A stretch of DNA of 50,206 nt, taken from positions 1-50,206 of the forward strand of contig JAFGNZ010000267.1 of assembly GCA_016926755.1 (NCBI GenBank), written 5' to 3'. Position 1 is the stretch's first letter. Every line of letters starts with the position of its first letter. The translations under genes were made by a program, and so were the position numbers. The notes under the pieces are model-generated. The model did no database searches, was not told where the DNA came from, and saw nothing but the letters and a program-made list of their open reading frames with translations. Below are positions 1-7,622 of this stretch, in pieces. This stretch comes from Myxococcaceae bacterium. GTDB taxonomy: Bacteria > Myxococcota > Myxococcia > Myxococcales > Myxococcaceae.

Positions 1-132
1 ATCCGTGATCAACTCGCTGCTTCAACCCGCCTGCGACTACCGGGGACTGCGGCATGCCCGTAGTCCATATATTCAGCAGGAGGTCCAGATAACGCCGAAT
101 CGCACCGTTCCTATACAGACGTTGGTGCCAAG

Positions 133-255
133 CTGTTTATCGTCGACTAGCGCTCAAGTACGAGGAGGTGTACCTCAAGGACTACGGCGACCTGACCGCC
201 GCACGGGCGGGCATCGGCTCCTGATTGATTTCGCCGAGGAGCTCCGACCATCATG
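133..255 (+). mobile_element. Degenerate remnant of an IS3-family transposase (OrfB C-terminal part)
   Basis: From base 153 the plus strand reads LKYEEVYLKDYGDLTAARAG, then IGS and a stop. This matches the segment after the conserved 'FIERLWRSLKYEEVYL' of IS3-family OrfB integrases. The bases just before it (tttatcg...cgctcaag) still resemble the codons for FIERLWRS but are out of frame and contain a stop. The bases after the stop resemble the usual FDFYNEERPH region but are also decayed. No catalytic residues and no terminal inverted repeats are visible. It is a dead fragment directly upstream of the DUF4157 gene and suggests past transposition there. The family assignment rests on about 20 residues. 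Confidence 0.5.
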
Positions 256-328
256 AAGGGGACTCCAGCGCTGGTGTGGCGCGGCGTGGATCTCAACGCG
301 TAGCTCACGACGCAGTGTGGGACAGGCC

Positions 329-3019
329 ATGGCTTTCTTTGCATCCAAGGGGCATCAGCCGCGGCAGCGTATTTCAGCCGCTCCCGCGCGCGCCTGGACG
401 AACACGGCTAGCTCGGAGCTGCGGCAAGGGGTGGAAAGTCCTGATGTGCGAGCAGGCGACACGACCACACCTCGCGCCCTGCATGACTTCAGCCGGATCC
501 CCGTGTTTCGACAGGAGGCCCCACCCGAGCAGGATGCGGGGCGTGGCGGCGGCGAGCCGCTGGCGGGCCCGACGCGGGCGCGGATCGAGTCGCGGCTGAA
601 CACGCGCGTGGGCGAGGACGTGCGCATCCACCGTGGCGAGCCCGCCGAGCGCGCGGCGGCCCTGGTGGGGGCTCCCGCGTTCACGGTTGGCAGGGACATC
701 TTCCTCGGCCCGGAGGTGCGCCCGGCGACACCGCAGGGCGAGCACGTGCTGGCCCACGAGGTCGCCCATGCCGTGCAGCAATCGGGTGCGGCGACGCCAA
801 CTCCCGGGCCGTTGCCGCGTACGACTCCGGGAGGGGCGGAGGAGCGCCAGGCGGAGGCGGCGGCGCGCGGACTCGAGCGTCCCGTTCCAGGCGCGCCACT
901 CGCCCTCGCCGCCGCGCCACCCTCGGCCTCGGCGCTCCCCTTCACGCCGGCCAAGACCTTCAAAGAGCTCTGGCCGCAGTTCACGAAGGCCCGCCTCGGC
1001 CCCAACGCCGCCGAAGCGACGGCGCTGGCCAAGGAGCTCACCACCGCGCCGTACGACTTCAATGACATCCTGAACCACGGCATCGAAGTGGTCGACTGGC
1101 TGCAGCGAAACGGCGAGCCGGCGGCCGCCGGCCGGATGCTCCATGCGGTCCAGTCGGTCTGGATGATCCAGTTCGTCTCGCGGGACAAGACGCTGCCCGC
1201 GAGGACGCTGGGCTTCGGGATCAGCGACAACGATCCCCGCGCGCTCATCTCCCTCGGCAAGGACGCGGCGCGCGCCGGCAAGCACGATCAGGCGTTCCAG
1301 CTCTTCGGCGTCGCGAACGAGCTGCTCTCGTATTACGCGCTCCAGGCGACCGAGAAGCGGGTGAAGAAGCTCGACGAGGAGGCGCAAGAGGCCGAGGAGG
1401 CCAGGAAGGATCCAGCGAAGCAAGCGATCCAGAGCGCCAGCGAGTTCCCGCGCATGATCGCCCGCAGCGGGCAGTACAGCGACCTCCGGGACATCTACGA
1501 CCAGATGCGGGAGCTCTACGGCTTCTACTCCGTGCTCGAACGCGAGGCGTTGGACGCCGGAGACACGAAGGGCGCGAGCGACGCGCGCACGAAGGCCAAG
1601 GAGCTGCACCAGCACATCAAGGACAAGCACACCTGGGGCGACACGCAGCTGCCCGGTCCGCTCTCGCAGCCGGAGGAGGTGCGGGAGGCGGTGGAGGTAG
1701 CGGAGGTCAGCTATGTCGACACGCCCAAGGGCCCCGGCCTCAGGCTCCACGGGGCCAACTACGCGGAGACCGATCTCACGCGGCTCCCCGGGCTGCCGAG
1801 CCCCAAGGACATCGGCAACAACATCCAGGTGCAGAACCTCGGCGCGGTGCAGAGCGCGCTCATGGCGCAGACCGACTTCCAGGCCGAGATCGGGCGCGAG
1901 CCGGAGATCCGCAAGGCGTTCGGCGACGAACCCCTCGACCTGAACGACACCCAGAAGCGGCAGAAGGTCTGGTCGATCATGTACGGCGTCTACAAGAAGT
2001 CCGGCTCCGGCGCGCTCGGCGCGTTGATGGCGCTCATCGGGCGCTACTTGAAGGCCTTCACCCTGCACACCACGTACAACGTCCGCGACTGGGGGAAGAA
2101 CTACCTCGACTCGGACATGCCGACCGATCTCGCCGGGCGCGCGGAGAAGGACTGCGGCGTCTACGCGCTGACCGTGGCGTGGGACGTCTTCGAGACGGTG
2201 AAGCACGGCGACGCGAAGCTGGAGGTCTCCTTCGATCTGACCACCATGCTCGAGCACGTCACGCTCGTCATCACCGACAAGTCCACGGGCGAGTACTACG
2301 TCGTGAATAACGACTACGTCAGCCCGCCGCAGAAGGGAGATCCGCTCGAGCAGGTGGCGCCGCAATACGCCGCCATCCGCGGCCTGCGCCACACGGTCGG
2401 CCCGGCGGTGACGATGAGCCTCGGCTCGACGAAGGACTCGGGGAAGAAGTTCCACGACGACGCCTGGACGCGCTACCTCGCGGCGGTGGACTGGGGCCTG
2501 AGCCTCGACATCCCGCCGGAGGTGCAGAAGCTCCAGAAGACCGACCCCGCCGCCTACTCGGAGAAGGTGGGCGCCATCCACAAGGCGCGGTACGAGAAGT
2601 TCTACGAGGATCAGGCGATCTTCGACAAAGGAGCGCGCGCCCTCGATGGGCTGGTGGACGGGCTCTCACCGGTCGCCGGCGATCCGGCGAAGTTCGAGCC
2701 GGCGCTCGCCTCCGTGGCGAACAAGGCGGTCCCGCTCGCCGCGCTCTTCGTCCAGCTCGGGCCCGCTGTCGGCGTGAACGCCGGCTCCGCGAAGTCGCAG
2801 GCGCTGCTCCCGAAGACCGCGCAATACCTCTTCACCATCGCGCCCGGGCATCATGTGCACCCGCTCGCGCGCGTCGCGCGCGCCATCCTGCACCTCCAGG
2901 CGTTGGGCAAGACGGCGACTCCGGAGGAGGACGCGCTGCTGAAGTTCTGCCAGAAGGTGCCGCAGTTCAAGCAGCAGCTGGATGAGTACCAGAAGGCGGG
3001 CGCGCAGGGTCCGTTCTAG
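329..3019 (+). CDS. DUF4157 (eCIS core domain) protein with possible C-terminal cysteine-protease-like region
   Basis: An 896-aa protein. Residues about 80-155 form a DUF4157/eCIS-core domain: a basic N-terminal stretch, RIHRGEPAERAA, DIFLGPEV, then HEVAHAVQQ with a zincin-like HExxH at H143-E144-H147. Family knowledge: this domain is common on toxins or effectors linked to extracellular contractile injection systems and may act as a processing protease. The rest is mostly helical and unknown. C609 (DCGVYALTVAW), H643 (EHVTLVITD) and N660/N661/D662 have the order of a papain-like triad, which could make it an effector domain; this is inference. I chose ATG 329 over GTG 317 because the protein then begins MAFFASKG; no strong ribosome site separates them. 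No signal peptide and no injection-system structural genes are nearby. Confidence 0.75.
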   Translation: MAFFASKGHQPRQRISAAPARAWTNTASSELRQGVESPDVRAGDTTTPRALHDFSRIPVFRQEAPPEQDAGRGGGEPLAGPTRARIESRLNTRVGEDVRIHRGEPAERAAALVGAPAFTVGRDIFLGPEVRPATPQGEHVLAHEVAHAVQQSGAATPTPGPLPRTTPGGAEERQAEAAARGLERPVPGAPLALAAAPPSASALPFTPAKTFKELWPQFTKARLGPNAAEATALAKELTTAPYDFNDILNHGIEVVDWLQRNGEPAAAGRMLHAVQSVWMIQFVSRDKTLPARTLGFGISDNDPRALISLGKDAARAGKHDQAFQLFGVANELLSYYALQATEKRVKKLDEEAQEAEEARKDPAKQAIQSASEFPRMIARSGQYSDLRDIYDQMRELYGFYSVLEREALDAGDTKGASDARTKAKELHQHIKDKHTWGDTQLPGPLSQPEEVREAVEVAEVSYVDTPKGPGLRLHGANYAETDLTRLPGLPSPKDIGNNIQVQNLGAVQSALMAQTDFQAEIGREPEIRKAFGDEPLDLNDTQKRQKVWSIMYGVYKKSGSGALGALMALIGRYLKAFTLHTTYNVRDWGKNYLDSDMPTDLAGRAEKDCGVYALTVAWDVFETVKHGDAKLEVSFDLTTMLEHVTLVITDKSTGEYYVVNNDYVSPPQKGDPLEQVAPQYAAIRGLRHTVGPAVTMSLGSTKDSGKKFHDDAWTRYLAAVDWGLSLDIPPEVQKLQKTDPAAYSEKVGAIHKARYEKFYEDQAIFDKGARALDGLVDGLSPVAGDPAKFEPALASVANKAVPLAALFVQLGPAVGVNAGSAKSQALLPKTAQYLFTIAPGHHVHPLARVARAILHLQALGKTATPEEDALLKFCQKVPQFKQQLDEYQKAGAQGPF

Positions 3020-3162
3020 GCCAGCGCTGGATGAACACCCGCGTGGGCTCGAGCGGGTAGCGGCCGTTCCCATCCTTCTTTCGGAGGCGCCTCTATCGTT
3101 CTGAAGGTCCGAGGTTGATGGAGGGAGCAGAGGAATCGATCACGGCGCGGTAATCTCGGCGC

Positions 3163-3807
3163 ATGGGGACCAACTCTCCTGACGACTACTACGCCCTGCT
3201 CGGCATCGACTCGAACGCCGACAGTGCGAAGCTGCGTCGCGCATGGCGGCAGCTTGCCCTGCGCTGGCACCCGGACCGGGCTGGCTCCGGTGCCACGGCC
3301 ACGTTCCAGAAGCTCTCCGAAGCGTACACCGTGTTGTCCGATCCCACCGCGCGGGCCGCTTACGACCGGCGACGCGGCACGGCCGCGCGTAGCTCCGGGG
3401 TGAGCTCCGGCGACGCAACGGGCGCGCCACCCGCCACCGCGCGGCATCGTGCGCCCGGCGCGATGCTCTCGCGGCTGAGCGGGGCGTTGAACGGGCTGCT
3501 GGCGTGCGGCGCCGCGCGGCGCGCCGAGGGGGATGTCATTGAGCTCTTCCTCAACGCACACGAGGCCGCGCAGGGGGGCATGGTCACCATCTCCATGCGC
3601 GTGCCGGTTCGTTGCTCGGCGTGCCCCCCGGACGCGACGGCATCGTGTACCCGGTGCAGGGGAACTCGTACCGTCGAAGAGCTCTTCAGCGCCTGGCTCG
3701 CCGTGCCGCCCGACGTCGTCGACGGCACCCTCCTCATGCCCTCGGCGCAGCTCCGAGGGATGCTCCGCTCGGTGTCCTTCCGGGTGCGGCGCCGCGGACC
3801 GCTGTGA
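3163..3807 (+). CDS. Shortened DnaJ-like co-chaperone (J domain plus reduced C-terminal region)
   Basis: A 214-aa protein with a clear N-terminal J domain (residues about 7-70: DYYALLGID..., helix II, H36-P-D, then FQKLSEAYTVLSDPTARAAYDRRRG). Family knowledge: the HPD loop stimulates Hsp70 ATPase activity. After a Ser/Ala/Pro-rich linker, the segment DVIELFLNAHEAAQGGMVTI looks like the start of DnaJ C-terminal domain I. It is followed by only two CxxC pairs (CSAC and CTRC) and by VPPDVVDGTLL, like the substrate-binding part of DnaJ. At about 370 aa ordinary DnaJ has four CxxG-type zinc pairs and two beta domains, so this protein keeps roughly one zinc site. It is probably an accessory J protein rather than the housekeeping DnaJ. 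It stands alone with 143 bp upstream. Confidence 0.75.
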   Translation: MGTNSPDDYYALLGIDSNADSAKLRRAWRQLALRWHPDRAGSGATATFQKLSEAYTVLSDPTARAAYDRRRGTAARSSGVSSGDATGAPPATARHRAPGAMLSRLSGALNGLLACGAARRAEGDVIELFLNAHEAAQGGMVTISMRVPVRCSACPPDATASCTRCRGTRTVEELFSAWLAVPPDVVDGTLLMPSAQLRGMLRSVSFRVRRRGPL

Positions 3808-4005
3808 CATGTCACCGGAGCCCCTGAGGGTGCACGAAACCGGGGCAGCGGCCACGCGAACCGCGCACGCGCCACGGCGGTACACGGAGGCCTGACAAGG
3901 GGATGGATGTGCTCAGGACCCTTGAATCCCGTGCAGAGGGAGTTGTACCAGTAGGCGCACATCGGCCTTCCGCGAGCAGCCCCCCTTCAACGACTCGAAA
4001 AGCCC

Positions 4006-4233
4006 ATGCAGAACAAACCGAGCATCGGCCACATCGTGCACTACGCCCACCCCACCACTGGAATCAGGTGCGCGGCCATCGTGACGGGCATCAACGAGGA
4101 TGGGACGTTGATGCTCACCGCGTTCCCGCCTCCGTTCATCCAGGGCGCGGTGTTGGCTCTGGTGAGCGTGCCTGCGAGCCAAATCGCCAATGAGCCTGCG
4201 AAGGGCTGTTGGAATTGGCCCACGCGGACTTGA
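4006..4233 (+). CDS. Small hypothetical protein, conserved-looking
   Basis: A 75-aa protein beginning MQNKPSIGHIVHYAHP and ending in GCWNWPTRT. The pattern 'PSIGRIVHY...AAIVT...G.L.L.AFP...' with a closing W-W-P element recalls small hypothetical proteins found beside phage and accessory genes in many bacteria; no function is known to me. There is no signal peptide or membrane segment, and the composition suggests a small beta protein. The ribosome site is weak (aaaag before cccATG). It stands alone between the J-domain gene and the peptidoglycan-binding gene. Confidence 0.6.
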   Translation: MQNKPSIGHIVHYAHPTTGIRCAAIVTGINEDGTLMLTAFPPPFIQGAVLALVSVPASQIANEPAKGCWNWPTRT

Positions 4234-4584
4234 GGCCGTGTGCCTCAAACAGAGAGGCGGGCGGGAATGGCCCTCAGGCTCGACAGCGGAGTCATGAATT
4301 GTGTCCGGCCGCTGCGGACGCAGGCGAAGGAGGCCTTCTGGCAGGCGCGGTGTGTGCTGCCGTAGCACATGGACGCACGGCCTGCTGGTGACACGGGTCA
4401 CCACCTGATGACAGCCGTTCGAGAGCGCAGACACCGCCTCCGCCCTCGCGTTGTCTCTCGGGGAAGCAGGAGGCTCCAGGAAGTACTTGGGTTTGGCGTG
4501 CGGGCCTGGGCCGAGAGCCTCGCTCTCCAGCGCGGCACGGCCATTGAAGAGGGGGGAGGCAACGCTGTCTTCCAGGAACCTCCC
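4234..4584. other. Non-coding stretch of about 350 bp
   Basis: No convincing gene is seen. An open frame in phase with the next gene begins at 4369, but its 72 extra residues are Arg-rich and low in information, and a better start with an AGGA element lies at 4585. It probably holds the promoter of the peptidoglycan-binding gene; no confident -35/-10 pair was recognised. Confidence 0.4.
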
Positions 4585-5853
4585 ATGAACATCCGAAGCA
4601 CTCCTTCCTCCTCCTCTTCCTCCCCCGTTCCCTCGCAGCGCCCCGCCGTGGCGCAGGGGCCCGCACGCGTGAGCCCGCCGCCCACGCGCCTGGCGGACAA
4701 CTTCGTCCCCACCGGAGCGCGCCCGCCGCGCCGGGATGGAGACACCTTCCAGTCGCTGCGTGCACACGGCTCGCACGTGACGCTCCTCCCGAAATTCCAG
4801 GGCCCCGTGAACCCGCACGCGAACCTCGAGGGCCTGAGGAAGGGGGCTGAAGATCAGGAGCGCGTCAAGCAGCTGCAGGATCGGCTGAAGGAGCTGGGCT
4901 TCATGACGCAGGAGCAGATCAACACCGGCTACGGCACCTTCGGTGACATGACGGAGGCGGCGGTGAAGGCTTTCCAGGCCTCGCAGAACCTGCCCGCCAC
5001 CGGCGTCATCGACGCGGCCACCGCGGCGGCGCTGGGCGATCCGCGACCGCCTGTGGACTCGCGCGTGGCTGGAGTGGCGAGCGCCCACGCTGCGGAGCTG
5101 GGCCGGCCCAAGGGAGAGGCGACGGTGCGCGAGGATGGCACCGTGGTGCAAGAGTTCGATCATGGCACGGTGGCGGTGAACCCCGATGGCTCGGTGCACG
5201 TGCAGGCGCCCGGGGTGGAGCGCACCTACCGGCCTGGCGAGGCGCTGGAGGCGGCCCAGGCCTCGGGCGCGTACGTCTCCCAGATGGAGGGAGACCCCAA
5301 TCGCAAGAACAACAACTGCGGCTACGCCTCCGCGCTGATGGCCCTGAGGACGCTCGGGATCGCGGATCCCACCCCGCCGGAGGGCGCGCAGGGCACGGGG
5401 CCCTACCCAGCCATCATGGAGCTGCGGAGCCGGGGCAGCGACGACTCGTTGCAGGGAGACGGTGTGGAGGCGTCACCCTCGGAGATCGTGGAGTCGCTGA
5501 ACGACTCCGGCGCCAGCGCCGAGATCGTCACCAACACGTGGGGCGCGGACAAGAAGCAGCCGGTGGACATGATGCGCCAGGCCTTCCTGGATGGCAGCTC
5601 GCAGGAGGCCTTCATCGTCGCTGGCAATCCCTCGGACGGCTGGCCTGACAACAGCGACTTCGACGGTGCCCACTACGTCACGGTCGTGGGCTACGACCCG
5701 GTGAAGGATGTCTTCATCGTCATGGATCCGTACCTCGACCCCGCGGGCCCGATCGAGGTGACGCCCGAGCAGCTCGAAGCCTACATGGAGGATGGTTCGA
5801 CCGAGGCCGGCGAGCTCATCCATGTGACGGCTGGCTCGGAGTCCGCGGGCTGA
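4585..5853 (+). CDS. Peptidoglycan-binding domain protein with C39-like cysteine peptidase domain
   Basis: A 422-aa protein. The N-terminus is a low-complexity Ser/Pro stretch (MNIRSTPSSSSSSPVPSQRP) rather than a classical signal peptide. Residues about 90-153 form a PG_binding_1 domain (VKQLQDRLKELGF...FGDMTEAAVKAFQASQNLPATGVIDAAT). The C-terminal part has C245 in NNNCGYASALMALRTLGI and H363 in GAHYVTVVGYD, followed by VFIVMDPYLDP. That is the Cys...His...Asp order of C39/papain-like peptidases. I infer an exported or delivered cell-wall-targeted cysteine peptidase or amidase. Start 4585 was preferred for the AGGA element upstream and because the in-frame extension to 4369 looks non-coding. 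Export without a Sec signal would need another route, which is unresolved. Confidence 0.65.
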   Translation: MNIRSTPSSSSSSPVPSQRPAVAQGPARVSPPPTRLADNFVPTGARPPRRDGDTFQSLRAHGSHVTLLPKFQGPVNPHANLEGLRKGAEDQERVKQLQDRLKELGFMTQEQINTGYGTFGDMTEAAVKAFQASQNLPATGVIDAATAAALGDPRPPVDSRVAGVASAHAAELGRPKGEATVREDGTVVQEFDHGTVAVNPDGSVHVQAPGVERTYRPGEALEAAQASGAYVSQMEGDPNRKNNNCGYASALMALRTLGIADPTPPEGAQGTGPYPAIMELRSRGSDDSLQGDGVEASPSEIVESLNDSGASAEIVTNTWGADKKQPVDMMRQAFLDGSSQEAFIVAGNPSDGWPDNSDFDGAHYVTVVGYDPVKDVFIVMDPYLDPAGPIEVTPEQLEAYMEDGSTEAGELIHVTAGSESAG

Positions 5854-6091
5854 CCTCGAAGTCGAACGTCCTGCGCGGCAGCTCTGCCCAGTCCACTGGC
5901 GACGTCCTCTCCGTCATCGGCTCCTTCTGGGTCGTTGTGACTGACCCTACCCGAGCCTCCTCGGCCCAGCCCACCAGCCCGTCGAGGGAGCTCCGCTCGA
6001 CCGCATTGTCGAGGGCCCAGCCGCTCCAGTGGCCGAAGGCCTGGTGCGTGCTGGAGGCGATGACCAGCGCGTTGGTACTCACCTTGCGCAC
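5816..6091 (-). pseudogene. Possible gene fragment of unknown family on the minus strand
   Basis: A minus-strand frame reads LTPFHVRKVSTNALVIASST, then HQAFGHWSGWALDNAVER and SSLDGLVGWAEEARVG. It looks protein-like rather than a random shadow up to about base 5930 and then runs antisense over the 3' end of the preceding gene. It has no credible start with a ribosome site and is too short for a domain assignment. It may be the remains of a gene cut during rearrangement, next to another remnant at 6103-6187. I do not recognise the family. Confidence 0.2.
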
Positions 6092-6102
6092 GTGGAACGG
6101 TG

Positions 6103-6187
6103 TCAGCGCAAGGTGTGCGGCATGGACAAGCTGACCTACGAGTGCAGGAGCACGGGCTGGACCAGCCTCGGCACCGCGTGCAAGTAG
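6103..6187 (+). pseudogene. C-terminal remnant of a Cys-rich secreted protein
   Basis: The plus strand encodes RKVCGMDKLTYECRSTGW, then TSLGTACK and a stop. Short closing modules with the pattern CG.D...Y.C...GW...G..C are common at the ends of secreted myxobacterial enzymes. Nothing upstream in this frame continues the protein and no start is present, so only the last 25 or so codons survive. The neighbouring bases 5854-6326 hold no other gene that I can support. Confidence 0.35.
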
Positions 6188-6326
6188 CCCGCGGCTCGCG
6201 GTGGAGCACGGCCTGCCTGCTCAACTCTCTCCAGCGCAGGGGCCCCCAGCGCTCATGGGCGACCACGGTGCAGACAGCGGGCTGGGCTTTCGTGTGCCGA
6301 AGCGGTGCGTGATATCCCTGGGTCCC

Positions 6327-7349
6327 ATGACAGGACAGCGCCTCGGACCTTCCCTGCGAGCGGCACTCCTCGCCTCCGCCTGCCTGCTCGCGCCCGGCTG
6401 CGGGGGCGGGAGCACGGACCGGGCCATCGTGACCCACACGGTGGCCCCCGCCTGCGACGACATGGGGTCCTCGTTCACCACCGACAGCGGCGAGGAGCCC
6501 CTGACCCACTATGAGCCGGTCTGCTTCCCTCCGTACTTCTACAAGTACGAGGGTTACTTCCTGACCTCCACGGGCCAGGCGGTGCCCCGGCTCGAGAAGA
6601 CCTGTGGCGCCTTCCGCATCCTGGTCGTGTTCTTCGACACCGCGGCCAACCGGGACGCCCTGCGCATGAACCCCCATGTGTCCGAGCTGCCCAGGGCGCT
6701 GCTGGACACGGACGTCCACGCGGCATTGACCGCGGTGTTCGCGGAGTATGTCCCGGCGCACGTCTTCGGCCACCTTCCCGTCCGGCCCCAGGTCTCCTTC
6801 ACCTACGACGTGAAGGTGTTCCCGGCAGAGCACCCGGAAGTGCTGGGCAGCGAGGAGACGGCCGGCTTCGCGGCCTACGACGCCGTCGTGTTCCTCGAGG
6901 ACCTCCCTGGACGATTCGCGGGCTACGGCGTCGGACGATGGCCGGCGAATCATCCCATCTTCAGGACGGATGAGCCGGCCGCCCTGCGAATCGATCCACT
7001 CCACGTGAGCCCGGGCCTCTTCTTCAACGAGCTCTTCCGGCGCAACGTCCCGGTGCTGCTCGCCCAGTACGTCAAGGGGCCCCAGACCTTCGAGGAGGTG
7101 GACGGCATCGTGTACGACCGAACGCCGGTCTTCAACCTGCGGACCGGCCGGGTGCTCGAAAGGAACGACTACGCGCTGCTCTCCCTGGTGCTCAACGGCT
7201 GGCATGACGTCGATGAAGACGGCATCCAGGACTGCGTCGACCCGGAGATCCACGCGGGCCCGGGGAACGTGGACGCGGACTGGGTCCCCGACACGCTGGA
7301 CCCGGACCTGGGAGCCGACAACGGGCCCTTCCTCTGGACGCGCGGGTGA
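6327..7349 (+). CDS. Predicted lipoprotein with calcium-binding-type repeats at its C-terminus
   Basis: A 340-aa protein with an N-terminal lipoprotein signal (hydrophobic SLRAALLASACLLAPGC; probable lipidated Cys25, with Cys19 as an alternative). The mature part has several Cys (PACDD, PVCFPP, KTCGAF) and no enzyme motif that I recognise. The end carries DVDEDGIQDCVDPE and NVDADWVPDTLDPDLGADN, acidic repeats like thrombospondin type 3/EF-hand calcium sites. This suggests an outer-membrane or surface lipoprotein of unknown role. ATG 6327 was chosen because it places the signal peptide at the N-terminus; the longer frame from 6201 has no such signal. Confidence 0.65.
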   Translation: MTGQRLGPSLRAALLASACLLAPGCGGGSTDRAIVTHTVAPACDDMGSSFTTDSGEEPLTHYEPVCFPPYFYKYEGYFLTSTGQAVPRLEKTCGAFRILVVFFDTAANRDALRMNPHVSELPRALLDTDVHAALTAVFAEYVPAHVFGHLPVRPQVSFTYDVKVFPAEHPEVLGSEETAGFAAYDAVVFLEDLPGRFAGYGVGRWPANHPIFRTDEPAALRIDPLHVSPGLFFNELFRRNVPVLLAQYVKGPQTFEEVDGIVYDRTPVFNLRTGRVLERNDYALLSLVLNGWHDVDEDGIQDCVDPEIHAGPGNVDADWVPDTLDPDLGADNGPFLWTRG

Positions 7350-7399
7350 GGGGCGCGGCCGCTCACCAGAACGCTGACTCGTCCTGAGGAGGTCCAACC

Positions 7400-7594
7400 A
7401 TGGGGACCCAGCAAGTGAGCGCGAGCCTGAGCCAATGGCGCGCTCGAGCCGTTTCATTGCACGCCGCCGTGTCGATGTTGGTTTCGTTCAGTGCCGCTGC
7501 CCGGACGCAGATGCGCGACGTCCTGCTGGTCGGCATTCAGCGGGCCAGACGCCGGCACTCTCCCGATCGCCACTTCCAACCAGCAGGCCGCTAA
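7400..7594 (+). CDS. Possible small protein, uncertain
   Basis: A 64-aa frame preceded by a good ribosome site (gaggaggtccaacc before ATG). The translation (MGTQQVSASLSQWRARAVSL...) is Arg-rich toward its end and shows no domain. The strong AGGAGG is the only argument for expression. The intergenic region 7350-7622 is otherwise empty. Confidence 0.25.
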   Translation: MGTQQVSASLSQWRARAVSLHAAVSMLVSFSAAARTQMRDVLLVGIQRARRRHSPDRHFQPAGR

Positions 7595-7622
7595 CCAGGG
7601 CTGTGTCCCGCCGGAGGATTTT

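Noticed and set aside
5-256. 83-codon frame at the left edge
   Set aside because: No ribosome site or domain is seen. The region is better explained by the decayed IS3 transposase in another frame.
374-2581. 735-codon open frame on the minus strand
   Set aside because: It lies antisense to the DUF4157 gene. Its translation is a repetitive Leu/Arg/Val/His-rich string typical of antisense frames in high-GC DNA, with no domain.
329-3019. A complete extracellular contractile injection system
   Set aside because: Only the DUF4157 protein is present; there are no sheath, tube, baseplate or AAA genes around it.
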